This document shows, piece by piece, positions 22,760-33,500 of a stretch of DNA of 64,000 bases. How positions within the stretch are numbered: position 1 is the stretch's first letter; each line of letters starts with the position of its first letter. The translations under genes and the position numbers were made by a program. Below the pieces are notes generated by a model. The model did not search any database, had not been told where the DNA came from, and worked only from the letters and a program-made list of their open reading frames with translations. The DNA is from Muscardinus avellanarius (Eukaryota > Chordata > Mammalia > Rodentia > Gliridae): positions 40,637,944-40,701,943 of the forward strand of contig OY726565.1 of the NCBI GenBank assembly GCA_963383645.1, written 5' to 3'.

Positions 22760-24720
22760 GCAGAAGGCAAGAAATCATTAAAATTAGAGCAGAAATAAAT
22801 GAAATAGAGAACAAAAAAACAATTCAAAGCATCAATAAAACAAAAAGTTGGTTCTTTGAAAAGATTAATAGAATTGATAAACCCCTGGCCAACCTAACCA
22901 AAAGAAAAAGAGAATCAACTCAAATTATCAAAATTAGAAATGAAAAAGGAGATATCACCACAGATAGTGAAGAAATTCAAAAGATTATCAGAAACTACTT
23001 TAAAAATATACTCCAATAGACTTGAAAACATGGAAGAAATTGATAGATTTCTAAGCACAGTTAACCTTCCTATACTCAGCCAAGAGGATATAGCAAGCCT
23101 AAACCAACCAATAACAACCAAAGAGATAGAAACAGCAATAAAAAAATCTTCCACCAAAGAAAAGCCCAGGCCCAGATGGTTTTCCAGCTGAATTCTACAA
23201 AACCTTCAGTGAACAACTAATACCAATACTTCAGAACTTGTTCCGGGAAATTGAAAGAGATGGAACTCTCCCAAATTCCTTCTATGAGGCCAATATCACA
23301 TTAATCACCAAACCAAATAAAGATACCTCAAGAAAGGAAAACTATAGACCAATATCCTTAATGAACATAGATGCAAAAATTCTAAACAAAATACTAGCTA
23401 TACGCATTCAAAACTATATCAAGAGGATAATACATCATGACCAAGTCGGTTTCATCCCAGAAAAACAAGGCTGGTTCAACATACACAAATCAGTACATGT
23501 TATTCACCACATAAATAGAACCAAGAACAAAAACCACATCATCATAGCAATAGATGCTGAAAATGCATTCAACAAAATCCAACACCCATTTATGTTAAAA
23601 ACACTGCAAAAAATTGGGATAGAAGGAAAGTACTTGAACATCATTAAGGCAATATACTGCAAACCCAAAGCCAACATTATACTGAATGGGGAAAAACTGC
23701 AAGAATTTCCACTAAAGTCAGGAACAAGACAAGGATGCCCACTATCACCTCTCCTTTTCAACATAGTCCTTGAGACTCTTGCTGTAGCAATAAGACAAGA
23801 GAAGGAAATCAAAGGAATTCACATAGGAGGAGAGGAATTAAAATTATCCTTATTCGCAGATGACATGATCCTTTATCTGGAAGACCCAAAGAACTCTACC
23901 AAAAGACTTCTGGAGCTGATCGACAAATTCAGCAAAGTCGCAGGATATAAAATCAACCTAAAGAAATCAGTGGCTTTTCTTTATGCGAACAATGAATCCA
24001 CAATGAAAGAAACAAAGAAAACAATTCCATTCACTATAACCTCAAAACCAATAAAATACCTAGGAATAAACCTAACCCAAGACGTAAAAGACATCTACAA
24101 CAAAAACTATAAAACATTAAAGAAATTGAAGAAGACCTTGGAAAATGGAAAGATCTCCCGTGTTCATGGATAGGCAGAATAAATATCATCAAAATGGCCA
24201 TTCTGCCAAAACTGATCTATAGATTCAATGCAATTTCTATTAAAATACCAGCGACATTCTTCAGAGACCTAGAAAAATCAATCATGAACTTTATATGGAG
24301 AAAGAAAAGACCCAGAATAGCCAAAGCAGTTCTCAACAATAAGAAACATGCAGGAGGCATTACAATCCCAGACTTCAAACTATACTATAGAGCAATAGTA
24401 GTAAAAACAGCATGGTACTGGCACAATAACAGATATACTGACCAGTGGATTAGAATAGAAGATACAGAAACAAACCCACACATCTTTAGTCAATTAATCT
24501 TTGACAAAGGGGCCAAACACATACGCTGGAGAAAAGACAGCCTTTTCAACAAGTGGTGCTGGGAGAACTGGCTAACCATTTGTAAAAGATGAATCTAAAC
24601 CCCTATATCTCACCAAACACAGGAATCAACTCAAGATGGATCAAAGACTTAGAAATTAGACCTGAGACTGTGAAGTTAGTAGAGGAGAGCATAGGTTCAA
24701 CACTACAACATATTGGCACA
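22760..24720 (+). pseudogene. L1 ORF2 RT region (inverted 5' half)
   Basis: Reverse transcriptase of an L1. 23238-24173 is open for 311 codons and includes [19 protein letters not shown], motif [33 protein letters not shown] and the catalytic FADD ([13 protein letters not shown]). 24194-24592 continues in another frame after a frameshift near 24173 ([19 protein letters not shown]). The endonuclease domain is not included, so the copy is 5' truncated. No cysteine-rich end here because it lies in the other half. Confidence 0.92.
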
Positions 24721-24743
24721 GGCAGTAACTTTCCCATTCATTT

Positions 24744-24862
24744 TTTCTACCTTTCTTGAAGACTGTGGTCAATATGGGATGTGGAGATTCCAAGAAATGC
24801 CAAGGGCTTGTGCCACCTGTTGAGCAACCTTAGAAATAAGAAGTGGTGGAACTAAGTGTGGA
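24744..24862 (-). pseudogene. Gammaretrovirus-like integrase, catalytic-core end
   Basis: Minus-strand translation gives VAQQVAQALGISWNLHIPY, a stop, then PQSSRKVEKMNG. This is the region of the last catalytic residue of the DDE core, whose Glu is the E of KVEKMN. It is separated from the C-terminal part by a 3.27-kb L1 with a TSD at the MNG position. RT and gag are not seen to the right, where the direct-repeat block follows directly. Confidence 0.82.
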
Positions 24863-24867
24863 AACCC

Positions 24868-24985
24868 CGATTCTCTCATGACATCTGTAGTCTCACGATG
24901 TTTGGAATTCCGACATATCTCCACTTCCAGGGTTCTGCTTCTGTCCCCACTGTGAGATATGTGGGGGAGGGAAGGGACCCGATTT
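24868..24985 (-). mobile_element. ERV direct-repeat block, right copy
   Basis: Counterpart of 20155-20290 ('attctctcatgacatctgta', 'tgtccccactgtgagatatg'), lacking about 17 bp in the middle. Abuts the integrase remnant, implying deletion of the rest of the provirus. Confidence 0.5.
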
Positions 24986-25191
24986 CAGTCTTCTTTTCCC
25001 AGGTGGTAGCTTTCCTCCTTTAAAGAAGTCCTCCTCTTCCCTCTTTTTTACTTGGAATGTGTACCTTCAATGTTATAGAAGAGAAATAAACACATTTCTC
25101 TCTGGCCCCTTTTCAGTTTCCTGAACTATTCCAAAGGAAGCTTGATGACGTTAAAAAATTATCAAATGGTCACACAGCTGCTAGCATACAT

Positions 25192-25194
<3 letters not shown>

Positions 25195-25237
<43 letters not shown>
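25195..25237. repeat. (GT)n microsatellite
   Basis: About 21 GT units. Confidence 0.97.
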
Positions 25238-25238
<1 letters not shown>

Positions 25239-25825
25239 TGTTTGCAGCTCTGGAAACTCAGCAATGTTCTCTGGGACTTCATAGAAGAAGAGGGTAAGCA
25301 ACAAGAAAAGCTACAATGGAGGATGTTCTCCTGAGATGCCTGATGGGCTCCCACCCAGGGATCGCTCATTTAAGCAGCTTTCCAACCCTGCAGAGTGTGG
25401 AAAGCCCTTCCAGGGGTGCCTAAAGGCCAGCGGCACCCAAAGCATCCCAGAGAGGAGCCAGGCAAGCCTGACACTTGTGCAAAGATCAGGATGGGTAATG
25501 AAAATGAACATGTTAAAATAAAAAAGGAATCCCTTTGAGAGCCTTTTATCACATATGGAAAGGTACAATATTCAGAAAATCATGAAGGTGCATGCCTTCC
25601 CAGCTAGTGGCAGAGTAGGGACTGAACTGGGGAGAGGTGTTCTTGTTTCAAAAGTTAATTTACTTTCTCTAGAGTAATTCAGAGAGGGTCAGGGTTGACT
25701 GTTCCAGCTATTGACTTTCAGCGAATTTACCTGTTTTTAGTCTTCTATTGCTTTTCTTTCTGTGGTGCCTAGATTTTTTAGTCTGAATCTTCCTCAGCCA
25801 TTTCTCATTTCTATGTGCTCTAGAC
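25238..25825. other. No recognised feature
   Basis: No repeat family or convincing frame. Confidence 0.4.
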
Positions 25826-25828
25826 AGG

Positions 25829-26390
25829 GACTGGCAAACTAAGGCATGGCTCAAATCTTTTTAACTACTTCATTCTGTATAGCTTGAAAGCTAGAACTGT
25901 TTTTGCATTTTAAATTGTTTTGAAAAAAATCAAAAGAATAACATAACACATGAAAATTATGTGAAATTAAAATTTGAGTGTCCATAAATAAAGTTATACT
26001 GAAGTATAGTCATGCTCATTCATGGGTGTATTGTTTGTTGGCTTCTCTCCTGCCATAATGTCAGAATCAAGTAGTTATAACAGAGAATTACACCATATCC
26101 TCTATCTTGCCTTTTGACTTACAAAACTGGATTTTTTTTTTTTTTTGTGGTACTGGGGCTGAACTCCAGTGGTATTCAACCTCTGAGCTACACCCCAGCC
26201 ATTTTTTTTATTCTTTATTTTGAATCAGGGTCTCACTGAGTTGCAAAGGGTCTCACTAAGTAGCTGAGGCTGTCCACAAACTGCGATCCTTTTTTCAGCC
26301 TTCCAAATGCTGGGATTACAAGCGTGTGCCACCATACCTGGCTTCTGGAAATATTTATGGTCTGCTTTTACAGGAGAAGTTTGCCAACCT
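25829..26390 (+). mobile_element. Old hAT-like non-autonomous DNA transposon, split by a SINE
   Basis: Left end 'cagggactggcaaactaagg' and right end 'gaagtttgccaaccttg' form worn terminal inverted repeats around GGCAAACT. The inside reads 'ataaagttatactgaagtat' and 'ctcattcatgggtgtattgt'. I recognise this layout as an old mammalian hAT-type element but do not name the family. A related copy is at 50187. The SINE at 26132-26345 splits it. Confidence 0.6.
26132..26345 (-). mobile_element. SINE, long B1-ID dimer
   Basis: Minus-strand full dimer inserted in the hAT-like element, so it is the younger of the two. Confidence 0.88.
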
Positions 26391-26554
26391 TGATGGTATG
26401 TTATGGGTTTTATGTTCTGCCCTATCAGTAGAATTTCTTTATCTGCTTTGTGTCATTTATAAATTTATTAAAATCACTTTTTTGATGGTGCCTTTTTGTT
26501 CCCCTTATAATTGTGAGTTTATTCCATTTTTATTATTTAGCTCATATTCTGTTT

Positions 26555-26768
26555 TTTTTTTTTTTTGCAGGTCTGGGGATGGAACTCAGAGGCATTTGAC
26601 CTCCGAGCTACACCCCCTGCTCTATTTTTTATTCTTTATTTTAAAACAGGGTCTCACTGAGTTGCGGAGGGCCTCACTAAGTAGCTGAGGCTGTCTTCAA
26701 ACCGCAATCCTCCAGTCTCAGCCTTCCAAATGCTGGGATTACAAGCGTGCACCACCATGCCTGGCTCT
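26555..26768 (-). mobile_element. SINE, long B1-ID dimer
   Basis: Minus-strand full dimer with 'gagttgcggagggcctcact' block and a poly(T) left edge. Confidence 0.88.
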
Positions 26769-27348
26769 TTTTTGTTTATATTCCGGCAAGCTAAAACAGC
26801 AAAAATTTCTGCAGCGTGCACCGTGTTCTACTCTCTTTAACTTTTTATTTACAAACTGAGAACAACAGATAGAGATTGTTATATTATCTAATTTGCAGAT
26901 AAGAGCACTAGAGTCATAAAAGTTAAGTCACTTTCCTGAGATCCCCACAGGTAGAAGTGGTGAGCCAGGTAGTGTGGCTGCAGACTCCTACCCACCAGCC
27001 ACAGTGCCTCTGATTCCTGTCCTATACAGGATGTAAAGTTGCATGGCGGTGCCATTCATGATCCATCAATAGCAAATGTAGCTTGGGATAAATGGAGACT
27101 CTGGGAAGCTTTATTAGGAGGGAGAGAGGGAGGGAGAAGGAATGTGTCTATGATGGGGAAGGGGAAGTTTATGTGTCCTACATGTTTCTTCTGCTTTCGC
27201 CTTTTGCTCAGGCTAGTCCTGTGCTTTCCTGCTTGGCAGTTTCTTAAGATGCACAGTGCACTAGGTTTCATGACCCAGTTGTTCTAAAGATATGGAGGTA
27301 TACCCATTCCTAAATGTGAGAAATGCTTCCAAAAGAGTTTCTTAGAAG
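26769..27348. other. No recognised feature
   Basis: No repeat or exon recognised. The open frame 27039-27287 has no known domain. Confidence 0.4.
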
Positions 27349-27556
27349 CCAGGACTGGTGGCACATACCTATAATCCAAGTACTTGGGAGGCATATTTAG
27401 GAGAATAACAGGTTTGAGGTCAGCATCAGCAACTTAGTGAGTCCCTTAGCAACTTAGTGAGACCCTGTTTCAAAAATTGAAATTAAAAAAGGGCTGGGGG
27501 TGTAGTTCAGAGGTGGAACACCACTGAGTTAAATTCCCACTACCCCATACACACAT
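27349..27556 (+). mobile_element. SINE, long B1-ID dimer
   Basis: Diverged full dimer ('gccaggactggtggcacata' ... 'gggctgggggtgtagttcag'). Confidence 0.85.
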
Positions 27557-27748
27557 AAAAGTGTTTCTGAGAGATAGTTTATGAAAATAAAGTTCTGTGG
27601 CCAAATATATTTAGGAATTGAGACATTCTATATATTACTGTCTTGAAGATTAAATAATTTTTATAGATAATATAATGTTGTCAAACTTTGCATTACATTT
27701 GTTTGTTTATTTTTTAAACCAATTTCCCCAATTAAAATTATCACAGGC

Positions 27749-27935
27749 AGCCAGATGTAGTTGCACACCCTTGTAATCACAGCATTTGGGAGGCTGAGAC
27801 AGGAGGATTGTGGTTCATGGACAGCCTCAGCTACTTAGTGAGGCCCTTTGCAACTCAGAGACTGTATTTCAAAATAAAGAGTAAAATATAGGGCTGGGAG
27901 TATAGCTCAGAAGTAGAATGCCCCTGGGTTTCAAA
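27749..27935 (+). mobile_element. SINE, long B1-ID dimer
   Basis: Full dimer, short of its last bases ('tagaatgcccctgggtttc'). Confidence 0.85.
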
Positions 27936-28238
27936 AATGTTCACAGATTTTTTTTTTTTTTTTTTTTTGGCTAGTATAATACCTGTCAATGTTCTGAGGA
28001 ATTGGTGTGCTGTGGTACATACTTTGGAAAACATAATTCCCTTGTAATATCATTTTGTATAATTTGCATTTTATTTGTTATCTTTATTATTATGTTACAT
28101 TATTTAATTTTATATTTATTTTTATAAATATTATTTTACCTGTATAACTGGGTTGCAAATTGTGCCTGACATTCTAAGATGAAGAAAAAGATATTATAAA
28201 TTACCTCACCTACAATGAGCCCCTTCTTTTATCTGTGG

Positions 28239-28710
28239 TGTTACGGTTTTGGGGAGAACTGTTCCCAGGGACCTCTGTTAGGCTCCTGGAAACTGTTCCT
28301 ATAGCCATGGGTCCTTGTCCTGAACTAGGATAAATATAACACTAGTCTGAACTCTTGCTGAAAACTTAAATGAGTTTATTATTACAAAGATAGGAATATA
28401 GAAGACATTTTACAGCCCTATATTATCCCAGGATAGTATGGGGGGTTGTGGGCTGAAATGAAGTCACCAACAATTCCTGGATACAGAGTATTTTATAGCC
28501 AGTCTTCTGACCCGTCTAGATCTCTGGGCCAGGTCTTTTGATGTGCAGATGATCTGCTCTGTCTCCAGCACATATCCCACTCCTTTTGTTACACTCCAAA
28601 ATGTGTCAAGTTGCTTATCTGGAGTCTGGGATTCCCCCACATCCTTGAGGAAGTTTGCCTCTCTTAGAAATGTAAAAAGGCCCTAGGCTTTGGGACTTCT
28701 ATTCTCTCAC
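28239..28710 (-). mobile_element. Solo LTR related to the 40-kb ERV
   Basis: On the minus strand: a TATA-like 'ggctataaaatactctgtat' (near 28495), the poly(A) signal 'aataataaactcatttaagt' (near 28375), 'cagcaagagttcagactag', and an end 'ctaacagaggtccctgggaa' then CCGTAACA (28246-28239). The last two match the U5 of the ERV at 40.2-40.45 kb. The U3 edge is approximate and I could not fix the TSD. Confidence 0.7.
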
Positions 28711-29459
28711 TAATTACCCTTGGCACCTGGAAATCTGCAGCCCTTTCCTTGTAGCTCCTGGCTTTTTTTTTTTTCCTATCAAAGATATATTTTGAAAATT
28801 GAAAATCTTTCCCAATACTGGTACATGTGGGATAGCAGGAAAATGAACTGACTCTGTGTCACCTAGGATCAAGCAGGCTAATATGACATGAGTTTTTGTT
28901 TGTTTCCTTTTTGGGGCAAAGGTTCCTGAGACTCTTGGGGGGCTGTCTTCAGCTCCTGCTCCTTTCCCATGCCTGCTTGCTGTCACCCCCTGGACTGGGG
29001 CAGCCTCTTGGCTGTGAGAGGGAGTCTGTGCTCTCCCTCTCTCCACTCTCCGCTCTTGCAGCAGTGCTCTTGTTTGACCTGTCACACCTCATTCCCACTC
29101 GGGTCATTGCTTGGCTTTTGTCCAGCCTGCTGCCCTAAAGTCTCCTGAGCTAGCTCTGCAAAGTTATCTTGTCTGCCCAGCAGGCTTATCAACACGCTTT
29201 TGGGAAATTTAACCTTGTACTCCCCATAAATTACAAAGCCAAGAAGCTGTGGTTGCATCCTGGGTTGTATTTGGGGAGAAGCGGACAATTTGAGAGGTAT
29301 TCCTGCTGTCTTCCAGTCTTTCATGAGGAGCAGGTGGCCACAGCCCCTTATCTTTGTCATGGTTTTAGATTTCACTTACATGACACACATACCCCTTAGT
29401 CCAAGGAGGGAAGAGGTGCAGATGCAAAGTTGACAGCTCCCCATTTTCCCTTAGGCCAG
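28711..29459. other. No recognised feature
   Basis: Higher GC than its surroundings, but no domain in the short frames and no repeat named. Confidence 0.4.
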
Positions 29460-29461
29460 GT

Positions 29462-29815
29462 GTTTCAGTCAACATTCTCACTGCTATAATCCAAACATGT
29501 GACCATACAACTTAGGAGAAGGAAGATTTATTTGCTCACAGTTTCTTGGAGATTTGGGGTTCAGTTCACGTGAGGCCAGGGTCTGAAGCTCAGGGCAGGG
29601 TGGTGATAAGCGGAGAGAAGGAGGGAGCAAGGGCTCTGCTCTCTCGTCATGGAAGCTGGAAGTGAGTGAGAGCAAGTGAGAGAAAGAGCGAGAGAGAGAG
29701 AAGGGAGAGCCAGAGCAAGGAGGGGGAGGAGAGAACCAATATATAATCCCAAGGCCCCAGCCCCAGGGACCTCTCCTAGCACTCATACTCGGCCTCCGCC
29801 CTCACCATCTCCAAA
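29462..29815 (-). mobile_element. MaLR-type LTR (ERVL-MaLR class)
   Basis: On the minus strand the end reads 'aactgtgagcaaataaatct' and 'tatagcagtgagaatgttga', the typical end of a MaLR LTR with its poly(A) signal. The U3 side is GA/CT-rich and its edge is approximate. Confidence 0.75.
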
Positions 29816-31675
29816 CCTCCCTAATGATTCTTATCCTTATCTTTCTCCACCCCTTACTGTGAATGTCTTAGTTCAGGTTTTCATAATTTCTCATACCAAC
29901 TATTTCAGTAACTTACTACATATATTTTCTGGCTTTTGCCTCCCTCATATCATAGCAATCCACCTCCATGTTGCTGTTAGAGGCTCCTTTGCAATCTTTT
30001 GCCCCCTCCCCCATTTCCTCCTGCCTCTCCTCTGTCCACTACCCACACACTTGTTTCCTACAGTCATTTTTCTGGTAGTTCTTGGAATGCTTTCTGCCCT
30101 CTCATGCTTTGCTACTTTATACAAGCCATTTCTTTCTCTGAGTTGTCCAATTAACAAATTACTAATTTTGGATATTTCCTGCTTTCTCTTCTAGGAAGCC
30201 ATCCTTTTATGTCCAAGTCTGAATATGGTAACCTTTCTTTGTGTTCCCTCATCAAACTTTCAATTCACAGGTTCTTGTGGAACCAACACACTGGATTTAA
30301 TATTATCTCTTCCCCTTTCTCTCCATTTTGGGGTAGAAACAGTGTCTGGCTGATTGCCTTGTCCCTAATGTCTAGTAGAACCAGATACACAGTAGGGCTC
30401 AGTAAATACATCCTGGATGAATGAAAAAGGTCAAATAGAATAAGGACAGATTAAAATGCCATTGGATTTGGTTTGCTAAAGGTCTCTGGTGACCTTGGAG
30501 AGAAGAGGTTCAGTAAATATTTAGCTTTCACAGTCTGGGTACTGAGACTTCCTGGGGAAGGTAGCATGCTTAAACATCAGCCCTCTTTCCACACTATTTT
30601 AAAATAGAAAGGAAAGCTGTTAAGAGCTTCTCAAAGTGAATTGTGGAGCAATTAGAATGACAGTAAGATATAAGTGATTTGGGTGAGCATAGCTTTTAGC
30701 CACATACACACAAAAAAATAAAAAAAAAAGAAAAGAAAAGAAAAAAAAAAAAAACAGTCAAATGCATCTGCATCAATAAAACCCAGAGCAAAACCTTTGT
30801 AATCAGTCTGAAAACACCCAAGGCTTGTTTTCCTTTCTAGGGAAAAGTAAAAAACAATTTAGCAGTGGGGTGCTTCATCATGTGAACAGTACTTAATCTT
30901 TCACTTTTTGAGTTATGTTAAAATACAAGTAAAAAGCCACATTTCCTTTCTTACCAACAGGCTAAACCTGAAAACTTGGGGGTGTGCAAGAGAAGCTCAT
31001 GGCAGTGGTTCTTACTCTGTCTGGTGTCTAGTTTTAGTGTCTCAGCCTCCTCCTTTCAACACCAACCTACTTTTCTAGCAGATTTCCCAGGCCCCAGCTG
31101 GAGCATGTAGACCAGGGAAGAGGCTGTCAGGAATCTAATCAATGATTCTAGCCAGAATGTGAAAGCCCTAAGCAGGGTCTGCCATGGTGATAGGGAACCA
31201 GGAGCTAATAACAAATATCTTTTCATTCCAGTCACTCAAAGTTTCTATATTGTATTGTACAGGTAGAATTCCTTCAGAAAATTGCAATCTATTTTCTCCT
31301 AATGCCTTCAGTTGATTGAATGAAGCCCATCCATATTATGGAGGGTGATCTGCTTAACTTAAAGTCTACTTAATCATGTCTAAACCTTCACAGCAATATT
31401 TAGACTAGTGTTTGACCAAATGAACAGGTGCCATAGCCTAGAAAAGTTTATGCATAAAATTAAACATCACAGGGACCAAAGGAGGCGCAGTGACAGCCTA
31501 AATCAAGAGACAGAAATAGGGCAGGGGCCCAAGAAGAATTATGTTAAAGACTATGTCTTGTCTGAGACAGAAAACCACAGGATGCAAGCTGTTCATGGTA
31601 TATACTCTTCCTCCCACCTCTTATGATCTAGGTTGGCCACTGGACAGTGGTATATATCAGGCGGATCAGAACTCT
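29816..31675. other. No recognised feature apart from an A-rich run
   Basis: Long stretch without a clear repeat. It holds an A-rich tract at 30708-30757. The 172-aa frame 29676-30194 starts in the LTR's GA-rich part and shows no domain. This is among the least repeat-like parts of the window. Confidence 0.45.
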
Positions 31676-31887
31676 CTCTCTCTATCTCTCTCTTGGTGGT
31701 ACTGCAGTTTGAACCCAGGGACTTTCTACCTCTGAGCTACACTCCCAGCCCTATTTTTAATTTTTATTTTGAAACAGGGTCTCACTGAGTTGCAGAGGCC
31801 CTCCCTAAGTGGCTGGGCTGGCCACAAACCTGCGATCCTCCTCCCAAGTACGGGGATTACAAACTTGCACTACTACCACACCTGGCT
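31676..31887 (-). mobile_element. SINE, long B1-ID dimer, with TSD
   Basis: Minus-strand dimer with a (TC)n-like tail. GGATCAGAACTCT occurs on both sides (about 31663 and 31888). Confidence 0.92.
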
Positions 31888-31904
31888 GGATCAGAACTCT
31901 TGAA

Positions 31905-33068
31905 GTTTCTTATTGCAGGCTTTGCTAAGGTAGTTGAGGGCTAAAACTTTTTTTTTGATGTTGTTTTTCCAGCAAAACAGACTTGTCCTAAGTGTCTCAC
32001 TTTATTAGGGTATTAACTTAGTACTTAACATAGTCAAATTTTAGTTCTACATAACTTAAAATAATAAAATCTAACATTTTATGGGTACAATAAAATAAAT
32101 TATAAGTTGCTTGAATTAAGACAGATGGAAAAATCTACGCCTGGGTCCAGATATTTTTGTAGGACCTAAATGTTGTAGGTTTCTCCTTTACAACATTTTC
32201 AAATATTCTTATCTTTCCCTCCAGTGGCACATTTTCTTTTTGTACTATATTAGCTATATTATATATTAAACAGTAATGTATATATTGGACAGTAATATCT
32301 TTTAAATTTGTGTCTTCCCATCTCTCCTTAGCTCTGTCATACCAGGTTGAGTCTCCTCATGGCTCCCTTACAGCTCCAGTGGGAGGAGTTGACAGGAGAT
32401 TGGAAAGCAGGAGGAAGGAAGAAAAGACACTTATCCTGTACCCAGGTTTCATAAGCATCTCTCCAGCAGCAGTAACTATAGGAGCAGCAGACAACTCCAG
32501 CTCTTGCATGTTTTGATAGGCTAAAGAGCCACTGCAAGGCACCTAGGCACCAGATGTGCAGTGCCTCTTCAGAATATGTGGAAATCAACCCATAGCCTCA
32601 CCAAGAGCTTCAATTCATAAATCCAATTGTCACTGTGACCATATACCTTCTCTTTACAAAAGTTCAAGGATTCTATGGGCAATATTCTCGCCTATCTGAG
32701 CACCAGTTGCTCAAGGAGCTCACTCAGGAATCCAAGCATTTCTGAATGCTGAGTCTAACATATGATGCCTTCATCAGGAGTCCTAGCATCAGACTGTAAT
32801 GTCCTCTCAGAGGCCTGAGTGCCAGCATGTAGGGCCCACCTACGCCAAAAGCCTGTGCATGATCTTTGATGGTCAGCACTCCAGCTGCACAGGAGCATCT
32901 CTTTGGAGCTCCTAGGTTAGAATAGACAACCTGAAATAAAGCCAGCAGCACCCAGTCAGCCAAAAGACGCTACCCCTGCTAGCAGTGAGTAGCAGCAAGC
33001 ACAAACCAGCAACTATCTTCCCCAACTCTCATTAGCAAAGGGAAAGTAGCAGAAGCTGAAAAATGAAT
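31905..33068. other. No recognised feature
   Basis: No repeat or exon recognised. Confidence 0.4.
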
Positions 33069-33069
33069 T

Positions 33070-33238
33070 CGAAGCCAGGTGTGGTGGTACATGACTGTAA
33101 TTTCAGTACTTGGGAGGCTAAAATAAAAGGATCACAAATTCAAGTCCAGCCTCAGCAACTTAATGAGACCCTGTTTCAAAATAAAAAGTAAAATAGGGCT
33201 GAGGATTTAGCTTATAAGTAAAATGCCCCTGAGTTTAA

Positions 33239-33292
<54 letters not shown>
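33070..33292 (+). mobile_element. Old SINE (B1-ID dimer) with (AC)n tail
   Basis: Diverged dimer followed by an (AC)n run at 33247-33292. Confidence 0.85.
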
Positions 33293-33311
33293 AAACACAT
33301 GTGCACGCCTA

Positions 33312-33500
33312 CATACACACAAAATGAAACTGAACTTCTTTCTTACACTGTATGCAAAAATGAATTCAAAGCAGGCTAAAGACCAAGTTGTAAGACCAGA
33401 AACTATCAAATTTTCCAGGAGATAGGAGATATTTCCTGGAAATGGAAATCAAGAGAGCAGGAGTAGCAATATTTATATAAAATGAAATAGACTCTAAGTG
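33312..33500 (+). mobile_element. L1 ORF2 fragments
   Basis: 'gctaaagaccaagttgtaag' and 'accagaaactatcaaatttt' follow the late ORF2 region. 'gagcaggagtagcaatattt' follows an L1 endonuclease-region block. Two pieces out of order, strongly decayed. Confidence 0.55.

Larger units (their letters stand above)
21466..24731 (-). mobile_element. Twin-primed (5'-inverted) L1 inserted in ERV integrase
   Basis: The 3' half lies on the minus strand (about 22750-21625: ORF2 C-terminus and 3' UTR with AATAAA at 21636-21631). The 5' half is inverted on the plus strand (about 22760-24731: ORF2 from before RT to the region adjoining the 3' half). In L1 order the far end of the inverted piece joins the start of the 3' piece, as expected from twin priming. 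The 12-bp TSD TCCCATTCATTT is at 21454-21465 and 24732-24743. The tail is the purine-rich microsatellite at 21466-21622. Confidence 0.92.

Noticed and set aside
22940..24592. Intact, active L1 RT gene
   Set aside because: 5' truncated, frameshifted near 24173 and separated from its C-terminus by the inversion.
28714..30194. 123-aa and 172-aa frames as possible host exons
   Set aside because: No recognisable domain, composition driven by GA/CT-rich LTR sequence, and no convincing splice pattern.
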